A stretch of DNA of 7,545 bases, from assembly GCA_017548245.1 (NCBI GenBank), contig JAFYMU010000207.1, positions 1-7,545 on the forward strand. The letters run 5' to 3'. The first letter of the stretch is position 1; each line of letters starts with the position of its first letter. The position numbers and the translations under genes are program-made. The DNA is from Kiritimatiellia bacterium (GTDB lineage Bacteria; Verrucomicrobiota; Kiritimatiellia; RFP12; DVOR01). Below, one piece after another: positions 1-6,452 of this stretch. The notes under the pieces were generated by a model that had not been told where the DNA came from, did not search any database, and worked only from the letters and a program-made list of their open reading frames with translations.

Positions 1-861
1 ACGATTCGTTCGGGCTACCATGGCGACACGTGGAACGCCATGAGCGTCTGCGACCCTGTCACGGGGATGCACGGTCTCTTTGGTGCGGCCCTCCCCCGCC
101 GTTTCTTCGTGCCTGCGCCGCAGTGCAGCTTTGATGGTCCGTGGGAGGATGCTGATTTTGCGCCGATGGCAGAGGCGATTGAAGCGCACCGTGAGACGTT
201 GGCAGCGGTGATTCTCGAACCCATCGTGCAGGATGCGGGCGGCATGCGTTTTTACCATCCCAACTACCTCAAAGCCCTTCGCAAGGCGTGCGATGAGGCG
301 GGCGTCTTACTCATCTTTGACGAAATCGCCACGGGTTTTGGTCGCACGGGCAAACTCTTTGCGTGGGAACACGCGGGTGTGGAACCCGATATCATGTGCA
401 TCGGCAAGGCGATTACGGGCGGCATGATGACCTTTGCCGCAGTGCTCACGAGCGATGCGGTGGCCGAACGCGTCTGCTCGAGCGAGGCCAAGTGTTTTAT
501 GCACGGCCCCACCTTTATGGGCAATCCCCTCGCCTGCGCGGTGGCGAAGGCTTCGACCGAACTCCTCCTCTCGCAGGATTGGCAGGCGAAGGTCAAGGCG
601 ATTGAGGCGCAACTCAAGGCCGAACTCGCCCCTGCGCGTTCGCTCCCCGGGGTGGCCGATGTGCGCGTTTTGGGCGCGATTGGCGTGATTGAATTGAAGC
701 AACCGATTGATATGGCCACGGCCCAACGCTTCTTGATTGACCGCGGTGTCTGGTTGCGTCCCTTCAATCGCAACCTCTACACGATGCCACCCTTCATCAT
801 GACGCCCGAACAATTGCGTCAGATCACGACGGCGATGTACGATCTCGCCGCCTTACAATAA
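1..861 (+). CDS. bioA: Adenosylmethionine-8-amino-7-oxononanoate aminotransferase (BioA), 5' end cut by window
   Basis: This is a PLP-dependent class III aminotransferase that uses S-adenosylmethionine as amino donor to turn 7-keto-8-aminopelargonate into 7,8-diaminopelargonate, the penultimate part of cytosolic biotin synthesis. The frame is open from base 1 and gives 286 residues, so about the first 140 residues of a usual ~430-residue BioA lie outside the window; the first in-frame ATG, at 40, is internal. Visible family signatures, numbered from the window edge, are GYHGDT (5-10), the PLP-ring aspartate D107 in [12 protein letters not shown], the Schiff-base lysine K136 in [18 protein letters not shown] (168-176) with T171, and GVWLRPF with R253. 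Their spacings equal those remembered for E. coli Y144, D245, K274, T309 and R391, which separates BioA from other class III enzymes. It stops 15 bases before the convergent phoR stop. No other biotin gene is in view. The enzyme looks intact over the visible part. Confidence 0.95.
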   Translation, partial: TIRSGYHGDTWNAMSVCDPVTGMHGLFGAALPRRFFVPAPQCSFDGPWEDADFAPMAEAIEAHRETLAAVILEPIVQDAGGMRFYHPNYLKALRKACDEAGVLLIFDEIATGFGRTGKLFAWEHAGVEPDIMCIGKAITGGMMTFAAVLTSDAVAERVCSSEAKCFMHGPTFMGNPLACAVAKASTELLLSQDWQAKVKAIEAQLKAELAPARSLPGVADVRVLGAIGVIELKQPIDMATAQRFLIDRGVWLRPFNRNLYTMPPFIMTPEQLRQITTAMYDLAALQ

Positions 862-876
862 GTTAAAATCAAGTGC

Positions 877-2472
877 TTATTTGAGTGGAAGGGTCAAGGT
901 AAAGCAGGTGCCTTGGCCTGGGGTAGAATTGACCGTGACGCGGCCACGGTGCAAAATCAAGATATGTTTCACAATGGCAAGACCCAGCCCCGTGCCACCA
1001 CAGGCGCGCGAACGATCCTTTTGCACACGGTAAAACCGTTCGAAGAGGCGCGGCAGATGTTCTTCTGCAATGCCACAGCCATGGTCCTCCACCGTCACCC
1101 GCGCCGTGGTCGCGTCACACTGTAAGCCCACCACAATGTCTGGCGAACCCGAATAGCGCACGGCATTGGTAATCAGATTCACGAGTGCCTGCTCCAAGAG
1201 TTGCGCATCGCCGCGAATCCAAACCTCAGGGCAAGGCGTCTGGAGGCGCAACTGCATCTGGGCGCGTTCCACATCATCTTGACACAACGACAAGGTCTCC
1301 GCTACGAGCGTATCGAGGCGAATCTCCGTAAAATCACGTTTTTTGGCGCTCTGACGCCGTTCGATCGCCGCCAAAGACAAGATATCCATCACCAACGCAT
1401 TGAGGCGCCGGGCCTGACGCGCCAAAATGTCATAACACTTCGTTCGGCCCGCGTCATCTAACGGCACGTCATTGAGCGTCTCTACGGTTGAGACAATTGC
1501 GGTGAGCGGGGTCTTAATCTCGTGGGAGACATTGGCGACAAAGTCCGAACGAATCCCTTCCAAACGGCGCAAATCAGTCAAATCCGTCAAGAGTAAGAGC
1601 AAACGCAAGGCGCCATTGCGTTCCAACCGTACTGCACGCACCAAGAGCGAACGTTGAATGCCGTGGTCACTAAAGACGATTTCGCGGCTATGGAGTTCCG
1701 CATCCGAAAAGGCCGACTGCACGTAGTCCACGAGTTCGGGCGCCTTCAACTGTGCCATGCGAAAGGCGGGATCGTTAATCTTGGTGCCCAACAACCGCAC
1801 CGCGGCACGATTGGAGGAGAGCACGGCACCTTGATAGGAGAGCAGTAAGAGGGGTTCGCGCAAGGTGTTGAAGAGCGTGTCGAACTCATTGCGTTCGCGG
1901 TCACGTTCGCGTAAGAAGAGATACAACGCCACTACCGCCGTAAGCAACGCGCCCAAGATGATGGCGATGGCCGCAGTCCAACGCATACTCGTCATCGCAC
2001 CGCCCAAGACCTCCATCGGCATGGAGACGCGCACAATCCAACCCTCAGAGGCGCGCACCGAATAGTAGAGCAGACTCCGTTGCATCGTCTCAGAATAACG
2101 TTCGATACAGCCTTGCGCCCCCACCTCTTCGCGAACCTCAGGGCGGTCGGCGTGGTTCTCCAATTTGGACAAGACCGCATCGGAATCCGCCACCACGGTG
2201 CCATCTTTGGCAATAATCGTAATGCGGAAGGGTTTTTCGTGAAAGACCTCAATGTAATGCGCCACCGCCGCCAGATTATTGCGTTGCAAATCGGAGGCCA
2301 CCGCACGTGAGATAAAGTGGGCCTGCTGGATGAGGTTCTCCCGCGCTTCACGCATGTAGGAGTGTTCAAAGGAGTGAAAGAGCACCACAAGCAAGGTGAC
2401 GGCAATGGCCACCAATGCCAAGATGCTTAGGGGCACCATAAACAATCCCAAATAACGCCGTTTCGGTTTCAT
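877..2472 (-). CDS. phoR: PhoR-like membrane sensor histidine kinase
   Basis: Inner-membrane histidine kinase, presumed partner of the PhoB-like regulator encoded just upstream. Numbering from the first ATG (2478, 533 residues): transmembrane segment about 13-34, extracytoplasmic sensor about 35-165 with FRITIIAKDGTVVADSD and ENHADRPEVREE, second transmembrane segment about 167-188, a PAS-like region about 197-300, HisKA H-box FVANVSHEIKTPLT with phosphoacceptor H319, N-box NLITNA (N434, N438), G1 DHGCGI (465-470), F-box FERFYR (479-484) and G2 GGTGLGLAI (494-502). All catalytic boxes are present. I see no convincing HAMP domain; a short charged linker (RERDRERNEFD) joins TM2 to the PAS. The start is set at the second ATG (2472), because the GAGG at 2482-2479 abuts the first ATG with no spacer but lies 6 bases before the second. 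The large sensor is unlike E. coli PhoR, so the phosphate role is inferred from HK/regulator similarity and pairing; no pst or phoU gene is in view. Confidence 0.88.
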   Translation of the reverse strand: MKPKRRYLGLFMVPLSILALVAIAVTLLVVLFHSFEHSYMREARENLIQQAHFISRAVASDLQRNNLAAVAHYIEVFHEKPFRITIIAKDGTVVADSDAVLSKLENHADRPEVREEVGAQGCIERYSETMQRSLLYYSVRASEGWIVRVSMPMEVLGGAMTSMRWTAAIAIILGALLTAVVALYLFLRERDRERNEFDTLFNTLREPLLLLSYQGAVLSSNRAAVRLLGTKINDPAFRMAQLKAPELVDYVQSAFSDAELHSREIVFSDHGIQRSLLVRAVRLERNGALRLLLLLTDLTDLRRLEGIRSDFVANVSHEIKTPLTAIVSTVETLNDVPLDDAGRTKCYDILARQARRLNALVMDILSLAAIERRQSAKKRDFTEIRLDTLVAETLSLCQDDVERAQMQLRLQTPCPEVWIRGDAQLLEQALVNLITNAVRYSGSPDIVVGLQCDATTARVTVEDHGCGIAEEHLPRLFERFYRVQKDRSRACGGTGLGLAIVKHILILHRGRVTVNSTPGQGTCFTLTLPLK

Positions 2473-2478
2473 CCGCAT

Positions 2479-2486
2479 CCTCTTTC
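2479..2486 (-). promoter_or_regulatory. phoR ribosome binding site that decides the start
   Basis: On the - strand this reads GAAAGAGG and is followed at once by ATGCGGATG. A Shine-Dalgarno cannot serve an ATG it touches, whereas GAGG with a 6-base spacer fits the second ATG at 2472. It lies directly after the T-rich tail of the hairpin between phoB and phoR, so there is almost no leader left if transcription were to begin after the hairpin. Confidence 0.6.
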
Positions 2487-2529
2487 AAATCAAAAAGGGG
2501 CTCCTTTCCAGAGTGGAAACGAACCCCTT
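2485..2529 (-). terminator. Rho-independent terminator or attenuator between phoB and phoR
   Basis: On the - strand the arm AAGGGGTTCGTTTCCA (2529-2514) pairs with TGGAAAGGAGCCCCTT (2510-2495) around the loop CTC. In RNA this gives 15 pairs (14 Watson-Crick, one U-G) and one G-G mismatch. It is followed by TTTTTGATTT counting the last stem bases (2496-2487). The + strand side lacks a T tract, so the element reads as a - strand terminator 34 bases after the phoB stop. It would end or attenuate transcripts coming from phoB before they reach phoR, which starts about 20 bases further on. Whether it fully terminates cannot be told from sequence. Confidence 0.8.
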
Positions 2530-2562
2530 CATTGCACCTTCTCGCGTTTCTTCACCTCGCCG

Positions 2563-3240
2563 TTAGGCGCGCATCCGATAACCCACGCCGCGCACCGTCT
2601 CAAGACGTTCGCCAAAGGCTCCCAACTTACGACGCAAAGCAACCACCTGCACATCCACCGCGCGGTCGGTAACAGGATAATCCTCACCTTTAATACGCGC
2701 CACAATTTGTGCGCGCGTGTAGACATGGCCAGGATGAGCGCAGAGTAAGGCCAAGAGATCAAATTCGCCCACCGTGAGGGCGAGTTCTGCCCCGCCTAAT
2801 TCAGCACGGCGTTGACCGGGCGTGAGGGTCAATCCTGCGTAACGGATCTGTTCCTCCAAAGGCGCCGCCCCTTCACGTCGCAAGAGCGCACGCACACGAG
2901 CGACCAACACCTTGTTGCTAAAGGGCTTGGTCATGTAATCCGTTGCGCCCATCTCAAGGCCTAAGACGATATCGCTCTCTTCGCTCTTGGCCGTGAGCAT
3001 CATGACTGGAATCGTTGCTAGTTGTGGGTCAGCCTTCAAGTAACGCAAGACATCGAGGCCATCTAACCCAGGCAACATCCAGTCCAACAAAATAAGATCG
3101 GGACGCACCGCCTTGATCTTCGTCAAGGCTTGCGTCCCGTCTGCTGCTAATTCAACCGTGTATCCTGACGCTTGAAGATTGAGTCCAATCAATTCGCGAA
3201 TGGCCTCTTCATCTTCAACAACGAGAATCAGTTGACTCAT
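2563..3240 (-). CDS. phoB: PhoB/OmpR-family response regulator
   Basis: Two-domain DNA-binding response regulator, 225 residues, the usual length for the family. Receiver domain about 3-118: acidic pocket E9/D10/E11, phosphoacceptor D53 in LILLDWMLPGLDG, switch T83 in MMLTAKSE, and conserved K105 in TKPFSNKVL. Winged-helix Trans_Reg_C domain about 131-225, with LTVGEFDLLALL and the recognition-helix region TDRAVDVQVVALRRKLG followed by the hairpin motif RGVGYRM. It most likely receives phosphate from the kinase encoded next and acts as a transcription factor, by family analogy on phosphate-starvation genes. Start at 3240 is supported by GAGG 7 bases upstream. It begins 28 bases after the porin stop and is followed by a strong terminator-like hairpin before the kinase gene. 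The phoB name rests on family resemblance and pairing; other OmpR-class regulators would look similar. Confidence 0.9.
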   Translation of the reverse strand: MSQLILVVEDEEAIRELIGLNLQASGYTVELAADGTQALTKIKAVRPDLILLDWMLPGLDGLDVLRYLKADPQLATIPVMMLTAKSEESDIVLGLEMGATDYMTKPFSNKVLVARVRALLRREGAAPLEEQIRYAGLTLTPGQRRAELGGAELALTVGEFDLLALLCAHPGHVYTRAQIVARIKGEDYPVTDRAVDVQVVALRRKLGAFGERLETVRGVGYRMRA

Positions 3241-3244
3241 GATT

Positions 3245-3260
3245 CCACCTCAATGTGAGG
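3245..3260 (-). promoter_or_regulatory. phoB ribosome binding site inside a small hairpin
   Basis: On the - strand CCTCA-CAT-TGAGG (3260-3248) is a perfect 5-bp stem with a 3-base loop. Its 3' arm contains the Shine-Dalgarno GAGG(TGG), spaced 7 bases from the phoB ATG. The 5' arm begins 8 bases after the porin stop codon (3271-3269). A ribosome terminating on the porin would cover that arm and free the site, which would couple phoB translation to porin translation. The base complementarity is seen directly; the coupling is inferred, and a 5-bp stem is only moderately stable. Confidence 0.5.
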
Positions 3261-3268
3261 AAAAGCAC

Positions 3269-4621
3269 TTAGAAGGCGTAGGTGAACTGCACCTGAGCGT
3301 AGTAACCGAAGTTATCTTCACCTTCGTCATAGGTGTTACCCTTGGCCATCACTTCGCCGAGCACACCAAACTTCAGTGCTTCAAAGAGGCTATCCTGGGC
3401 AAAGATGCGACCGATTGCAATGTCGTATGCCGCCTGCATGTAGTAACCACGGAAGTGACCATAGGTGCCACCATTTTCATCCTTTTCTTCCACAGGCGCA
3501 AAGAGCGGACCGGTGTGCATGAAGAAGGACTGATTTTCAGAGGGGGTCAACTTGAGACCGATATGCGGATAGAAGAGGTTATTGTGGTCAAACCATTCAT
3601 ACATGGCGCCGACCATATCGCCCAACGCCGTTTCGCGGTTGTAAAGCGAGTGCCAAGCGTGCTTGCCGCGGGTGCCGTCACGGTCACCGCTCAAGTAGTA
3701 AGCCGCCACGGTGAAGCGCGGATCCCAAGCGCCACCAGGAGCGTAGGTCAAGCCCGTGTAAGCCATCATTGCCATGAGGTTATCATCGCCTGCCTGCACA
3801 GCCAATTCCACTTCACCCGAGAGGGTCTTCGAGAACTTGGGCAACAAACGCGTACCCACGGTGTGCGAGTGGAAGGCTCCTTGCGTGGCTTCGATGCCTC
3901 GTTCGCCCTTGAAGAAGTAGTAGGCGTCCCAACCGAAATCGGCCTTCGTGCGATCCTGGTAGTACAACGCAAAGCCGTATTCATCCTGCTGAAGACCATT
4001 CAACTGCGGATGGTAGCTCTTGGTATTCTTGCGATACGCATCATGACGGCGACCCAAGGTCGGCATCCAATCTTCGTTCGCCATGTAGAGTGCCAACGCA
4101 TCCAAGGTGCGCTTGCTGTCCAACTTAAAGGTCAAACGCGCCGCATCAAAGTAGCACGAACGCGAGCCGTCCATCGGCGTACCTTCGCCGATAATGCGAC
4201 GTTCGCCAAAGGAGATATCCTGACGACCCACCTTCACATCAATGAAGTCAGCCACATCCTTGAAGGTGATATAGAGGTTATCAATGAAGGTTTCATCGGG
4301 GAAACGTTGCGAACCGCTGGCCGTGCGGGGCGAACGGTAATAACGGAATTCGTTCGTCACACGCAAGTACGCCTCCAGCTCCTCGGTGGTCACCTTACCC
4401 CACAGACGCGTGCGGAAGCGCACATAGTCCGTGCCACCCGATTCCTTGTGCACATCGGGCATATCGGCCATGTTATTCTGACCCACCCAACGGATACGCA
4501 AGTCACCGCCAAAATCCCATTCCGGCGCGCCTTCATTCACGCGCAATTCCGTTGCACCGGCAGCCATCGCGACCGAGGCCGTCAACACAAGGGAAGAAAC
4601 CAAACTCATCAAGCGTTTCAT
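3269..4621 (-). CDS. Alginate-export-like outer-membrane beta-barrel porin
   Basis: A 450-residue secreted beta-barrel protein. Residues 1-20 form a signal peptide (MKR, a hydrophobic stretch, then SVAMA before a probable cleavage at A20 or A21). The rest has alternating amphipathic strands rich in Tyr/Phe and ends in QVQFTYAF, a terminal-Phe signal for outer-membrane insertion. YVRFRTRLWGKV (66-77), LRVTNEFRYY (86-95) and GRQDISFGERRIIGEGTPMDGSR (132-154) match my memory of the alginate-export family (PF13372), which also includes many uncharacterised channels. The substrate is unknown and need not be alginate; no alginate genes are in view. The start overlaps the tlyA stop by ATGA, and an AAGGA 6 bases upstream supports it. 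It directly precedes phoB, so a phosphate- or stress-related channel is possible but unproven. It could also be another 18-stranded porin such as an OprP/OprD relative. Confidence 0.82.
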   Translation of the reverse strand: MKRLMSLVSSLVLTASVAMAAGATELRVNEGAPEWDFGGDLRIRWVGQNNMADMPDVHKESGGTDYVRFRTRLWGKVTTEELEAYLRVTNEFRYYRSPRTASGSQRFPDETFIDNLYITFKDVADFIDVKVGRQDISFGERRIIGEGTPMDGSRSCYFDAARLTFKLDSKRTLDALALYMANEDWMPTLGRRHDAYRKNTKSYHPQLNGLQQDEYGFALYYQDRTKADFGWDAYYFFKGERGIEATQGAFHSHTVGTRLLPKFSKTLSGEVELAVQAGDDNLMAMMAYTGLTYAPGGAWDPRFTVAAYYLSGDRDGTRGKHAWHSLYNRETALGDMVGAMYEWFDHNNLFYPHIGLKLTPSENQSFFMHTGPLFAPVEEKDENGGTYGHFRGYYMQAAYDIAIGRIFAQDSLFEALKFGVLGEVMAKGNTYDEGEDNFGYYAQVQFTYAF

Positions 4622-5367
4622 ACTGTTTCCTTTTCATTCGGTGTTCGCCACCATGCTAAAAACTCGACGTTGCCTTCCGGGCCCAATAGCGGCGAACGTT
4701 CGCAACCGAGCCATTCCAACTTCAACGTCTCAATGCCAAAGGCCTTAATCTCCTCCACCACGCGTTGGCGAACCGCTTCGTCGCGGACCACCCCTTGCGG
4801 CACGTCCTTACGGCCAGCCTCAAACTGCGGTTTAATGAGCGAGATTATCTGACTGCCGGGCGCCAAACAAGCGACCATCGGCGGTAAAATCAATTTGAGT
4901 GAGATAAACGAGACATCCGTCACGCCAAACGAGGGTTGTTCGGGCAAATCGGCAGGCGTGAGATAACGGGCGTTAAACTGTTCCTTGCTCCACACGCGCG
5001 GATCGGTTCGCAAACGGTAATGGAGCTGATTCGTACCCACATCCACCGCCAAGACGCGCCGCGCACCATGTTGCAACAAGCAATCGGTGAAGCCCCCCGT
5101 GGACGACCCCACATCCAAGCAACACAGATCGGTCACATCCAACGGGAAGACATCAAAGGCGCCCTGCAGTTTTTCCCCGCCACGCGAGACAAAGCGTGGC
5201 TTTGCCGCCAAACTCACTGCGGCGTCTTCGGGATAGGTGTGGCCACACTTGGTCGCCTTTTGCCCCTCCACGAAGACCTCGCCAGCCAAAATCAACCGTT
5301 GCGCCATCTCACGCGACTCGGTTAAGCCGCGGCGCACCAAGAGTTGATCTAATCGTACTTTTGCCAT
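4618..5367 (-). CDS. tlyA: TlyA-family rRNA 2'-O-methyltransferase (hemolysin A family)
   Basis: Cytosolic SAM-dependent methyltransferase of 249 residues that by family knowledge adds 2'-O-methyl groups to cytidines of rRNA. An S4 RNA-binding domain covers about 3-60 (VRLDQLLVRRGLTESREMA), followed by SRGGEKL (61-67) and an FtsJ/RrmJ-like Rossmann domain with the SAM motif LDVGSSTGGFTD (84-95) and VDVG (109-112). The catalytic tetrad typical of 2'-O-methyltransferases is visible as K66, D151 (TDVSFIS), K179 (IKPQFE) and E235 (GNVEFL). The compact length resembles the shorter type I TlyA, known to modify 23S C1920 only; this subtype call is tentative. The older hemolysin name does not imply a toxin. 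The start lies 3 bases after the sppA stop and lacks a clear Shine-Dalgarno, so translation probably depends on coupling to sppA. Confidence 0.93.
   Translation of the reverse strand: MAKVRLDQLLVRRGLTESREMAQRLILAGEVFVEGQKATKCGHTYPEDAAVSLAAKPRFVSRGGEKLQGAFDVFPLDVTDLCCLDVGSSTGGFTDCLLQHGARRVLAVDVGTNQLHYRLRTDPRVWSKEQFNARYLTPADLPEQPSFGVTDVSFISLKLILPPMVACLAPGSQIISLIKPQFEAGRKDVPQGVVRDEAVRQRVVEEIKAFGIETLKLEWLGCERSPLLGPEGNVEFLAWWRTPNEKETV
4619..4632 (-). promoter_or_regulatory. tlyA/porin ATGA overlap with porin ribosome binding site
   Basis: On the - strand AAGGA (4632-4628) lies 6 bases before the porin ATG (4621), and that ATG shares bases with the tlyA TGA stop (4620-4618). This combines a good independent ribosome binding site with a stop-start overlap. 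The porin can therefore be translated either by re-initiation or independently, which fits a porin needed in larger amounts than a methyltransferase. Confidence 0.65.
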
Positions 5368-5370
5368 AGG

Positions 5371-6432
5371 TTACCAACGATATTGCGGGACTTTGGAGTC
5401 ACCCGACATCAAGCCTTCCGAGAGGCCACGACCAATCGCCTGCGGGAAGGCAATCGCCCACTTGCGCAACGAAAACCCTTCCGCATTCGGCGAATAGAGG
5501 TAAATCTCCTCCTGCTTGCAGCCAAACTGTTCGGCAATCGAGACCACAAAGTCATCTTCGTAGCCCACTTCATCCACCAAACCAATATGCTTGGCCTCAT
5601 TCGCAGGATAGACACGACCATCAGCGTAGGACATCACCTTCTGCGTCGGCATCTTGCGGCCCTTCGCCACAATCTCCACAAAACGCTTATACATGTCATC
5701 CACGACCGACTTCAAGATTGCATTGTGTTCGGGATTAATCGGCTTCAAGGGGTTCGCGATATCCTTTGAGGCACCCGAAGTGATGGAGTTGTCGGCAATG
5801 CCCAACGTCTGCGCCAAGTTCGCAATGTTAATGCCCGGCATGATGACGCCAATCGAACCCACCACGCTCGTCGGTTGAACACGGATGACATCAGCCTGCA
5901 TCGCCAAGTAATAAGCACCCGAAGCCACCAAATCGCCACCCATTACAAAGACCTTACGGCCCGGTTGCGCCGCCTTAAAACGTTCCAACGCGTGATAGAG
6001 ATTGTCACTTGCCGTGACCGAACCGCCCGGCGAATTGAGCACAATGAGTAACCCCTTCACCGCCTCATTGTCAATTGCCGCCTGGATTTGTTCCAACACC
6101 GCCGCATCGCACGTTGCATCCGAATGCCAGTAGCTCGCCCACTCGCCCGTAATCATACCGCGCAATTCCAAACGTTGCACAGGGATGAGCCCCGCATCCA
6201 CGCGTTCCTCCAACGACGGTTCCTCAGCGACCGAGGTCGTCACCATGTCAGTCGACAGACGCGAAATCAGCGAATAGAACAAGATAAACGGTACCACAAA
6301 GACGAGCACGCAACTCGTAAAGCACCCCAACCCAAGGCCCATAAAGCAACCCGAGAAGCGCGAACGGTTCATCACCTTCGGCGCAGGGGGCGGCGGTAAC
6401 GCTGTGTTTGTCTGATAAGCAGGATCTTCCAT
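5371..6432 (-). CDS. sppA: Signal peptide peptidase SppA-type S49 serine protease
   Basis: Membrane-anchored protease of the ClpP/crotonase-fold S49 family, expected to cut cleaved signal peptides or membrane-protein fragments on the outer face of the cytoplasmic membrane. From the chosen start it is 353 residues, the short single-domain form rather than the ~618-residue E. coli duplication. In this numbering: a proline-rich cytosolic N-terminus (PPPPAP near 13-18), one transmembrane segment about 29-57 with three cysteines, the S49 core with GLLIVLNSPGGSV (127-139), catalytic S171 in VASGAYYLA, GSIGVIMPGIN (192-202), and the probable general base K223 in ITSGASKDIANP. An upstream in-frame ATG at 6453 would overlap the era stop (TAATG) and add MRKRRSV, but AGGAG 7 bases before the ATG at 6432 makes the shorter form likelier. 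It ends 3 bases before tlyA. No catalytic residue is missing. Confidence 0.92.
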   Translation of the reverse strand: MEDPAYQTNTALPPPPAPKVMNRSRFSGCFMGLGLGCFTSCVLVFVVPFILFYSLISRLSTDMVTTSVAEEPSLEERVDAGLIPVQRLELRGMITGEWASYWHSDATCDAAVLEQIQAAIDNEAVKGLLIVLNSPGGSVTASDNLYHALERFKAAQPGRKVFVMGGDLVASGAYYLAMQADVIRVQPTSVVGSIGVIMPGINIANLAQTLGIADNSITSGASKDIANPLKPINPEHNAILKSVVDDMYKRFVEIVAKGRKMPTQKVMSYADGRVYPANEAKHIGLVDEVGYEDDFVVSIAEQFGCKQEEIYLYSPNAEGFSLRKWAIAFPQAIGRGLSEGLMSGDSKVPQYRW

Positions 6433-6439
6433 CACACTT

Positions 6440-6447
6440 CTCCTCTT
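6440..6447 (-). promoter_or_regulatory. sppA ribosome binding site that decides the start
   Basis: On the - strand this reads AAGAGGAG, ending 7 bases before the ATG at 6432. It is the best Shine-Dalgarno in the cluster and lies downstream of the alternative ATG at 6453, so it favours the 353-residue SppA over the 360-residue form. Confidence 0.7.
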
Positions 6448-6452
6448 ACGCA

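Noticed and set aside
55..61. Single CTGTCAC matching half of an E. coli Pho box, and similar ATGTCAT-like words elsewhere (about 1427 and 5694)
   Set aside because: They are isolated half-sites inside coding regions without the second 7-base repeat at 11-base spacing, which is expected by chance.
307..813. Open frames of about 168 codons on the - strand opposite bioA
   Set aside because: They are antisense to an unambiguous BioA with intact catalytic residues and carry no motif of their own.
857..881. Possible shared terminator between the convergent bioA and phoR (AATAAG paired with CTTATT)
   Set aside because: The stem is only 6 bp with one G-C pair and a 13-base loop, and neither side has a convincing T tract after the stem. 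It is too weak to call, so the end of these two transcripts is not resolved here.
3239..4852. A 537-codon open frame on the + strand, opposite the whole porin gene and part of tlyA
   Set aside because: The porin on the other strand has a signal peptide, family motifs and a terminal-Phe barrel signal, while this translation shows no recognisable domain. Its Arg/His/Thr-rich composition and placement fit an open antisense frame produced by codon bias. It also spans the tlyA/porin junction.
4618..5367. Hemolysin toxin, suggested by the traditional name of the TlyA family
   Set aside because: The S4 domain, the SAM motif and the K-D-K-E tetrad indicate an rRNA methyltransferase; no secretion signal or pore-forming feature is seen.
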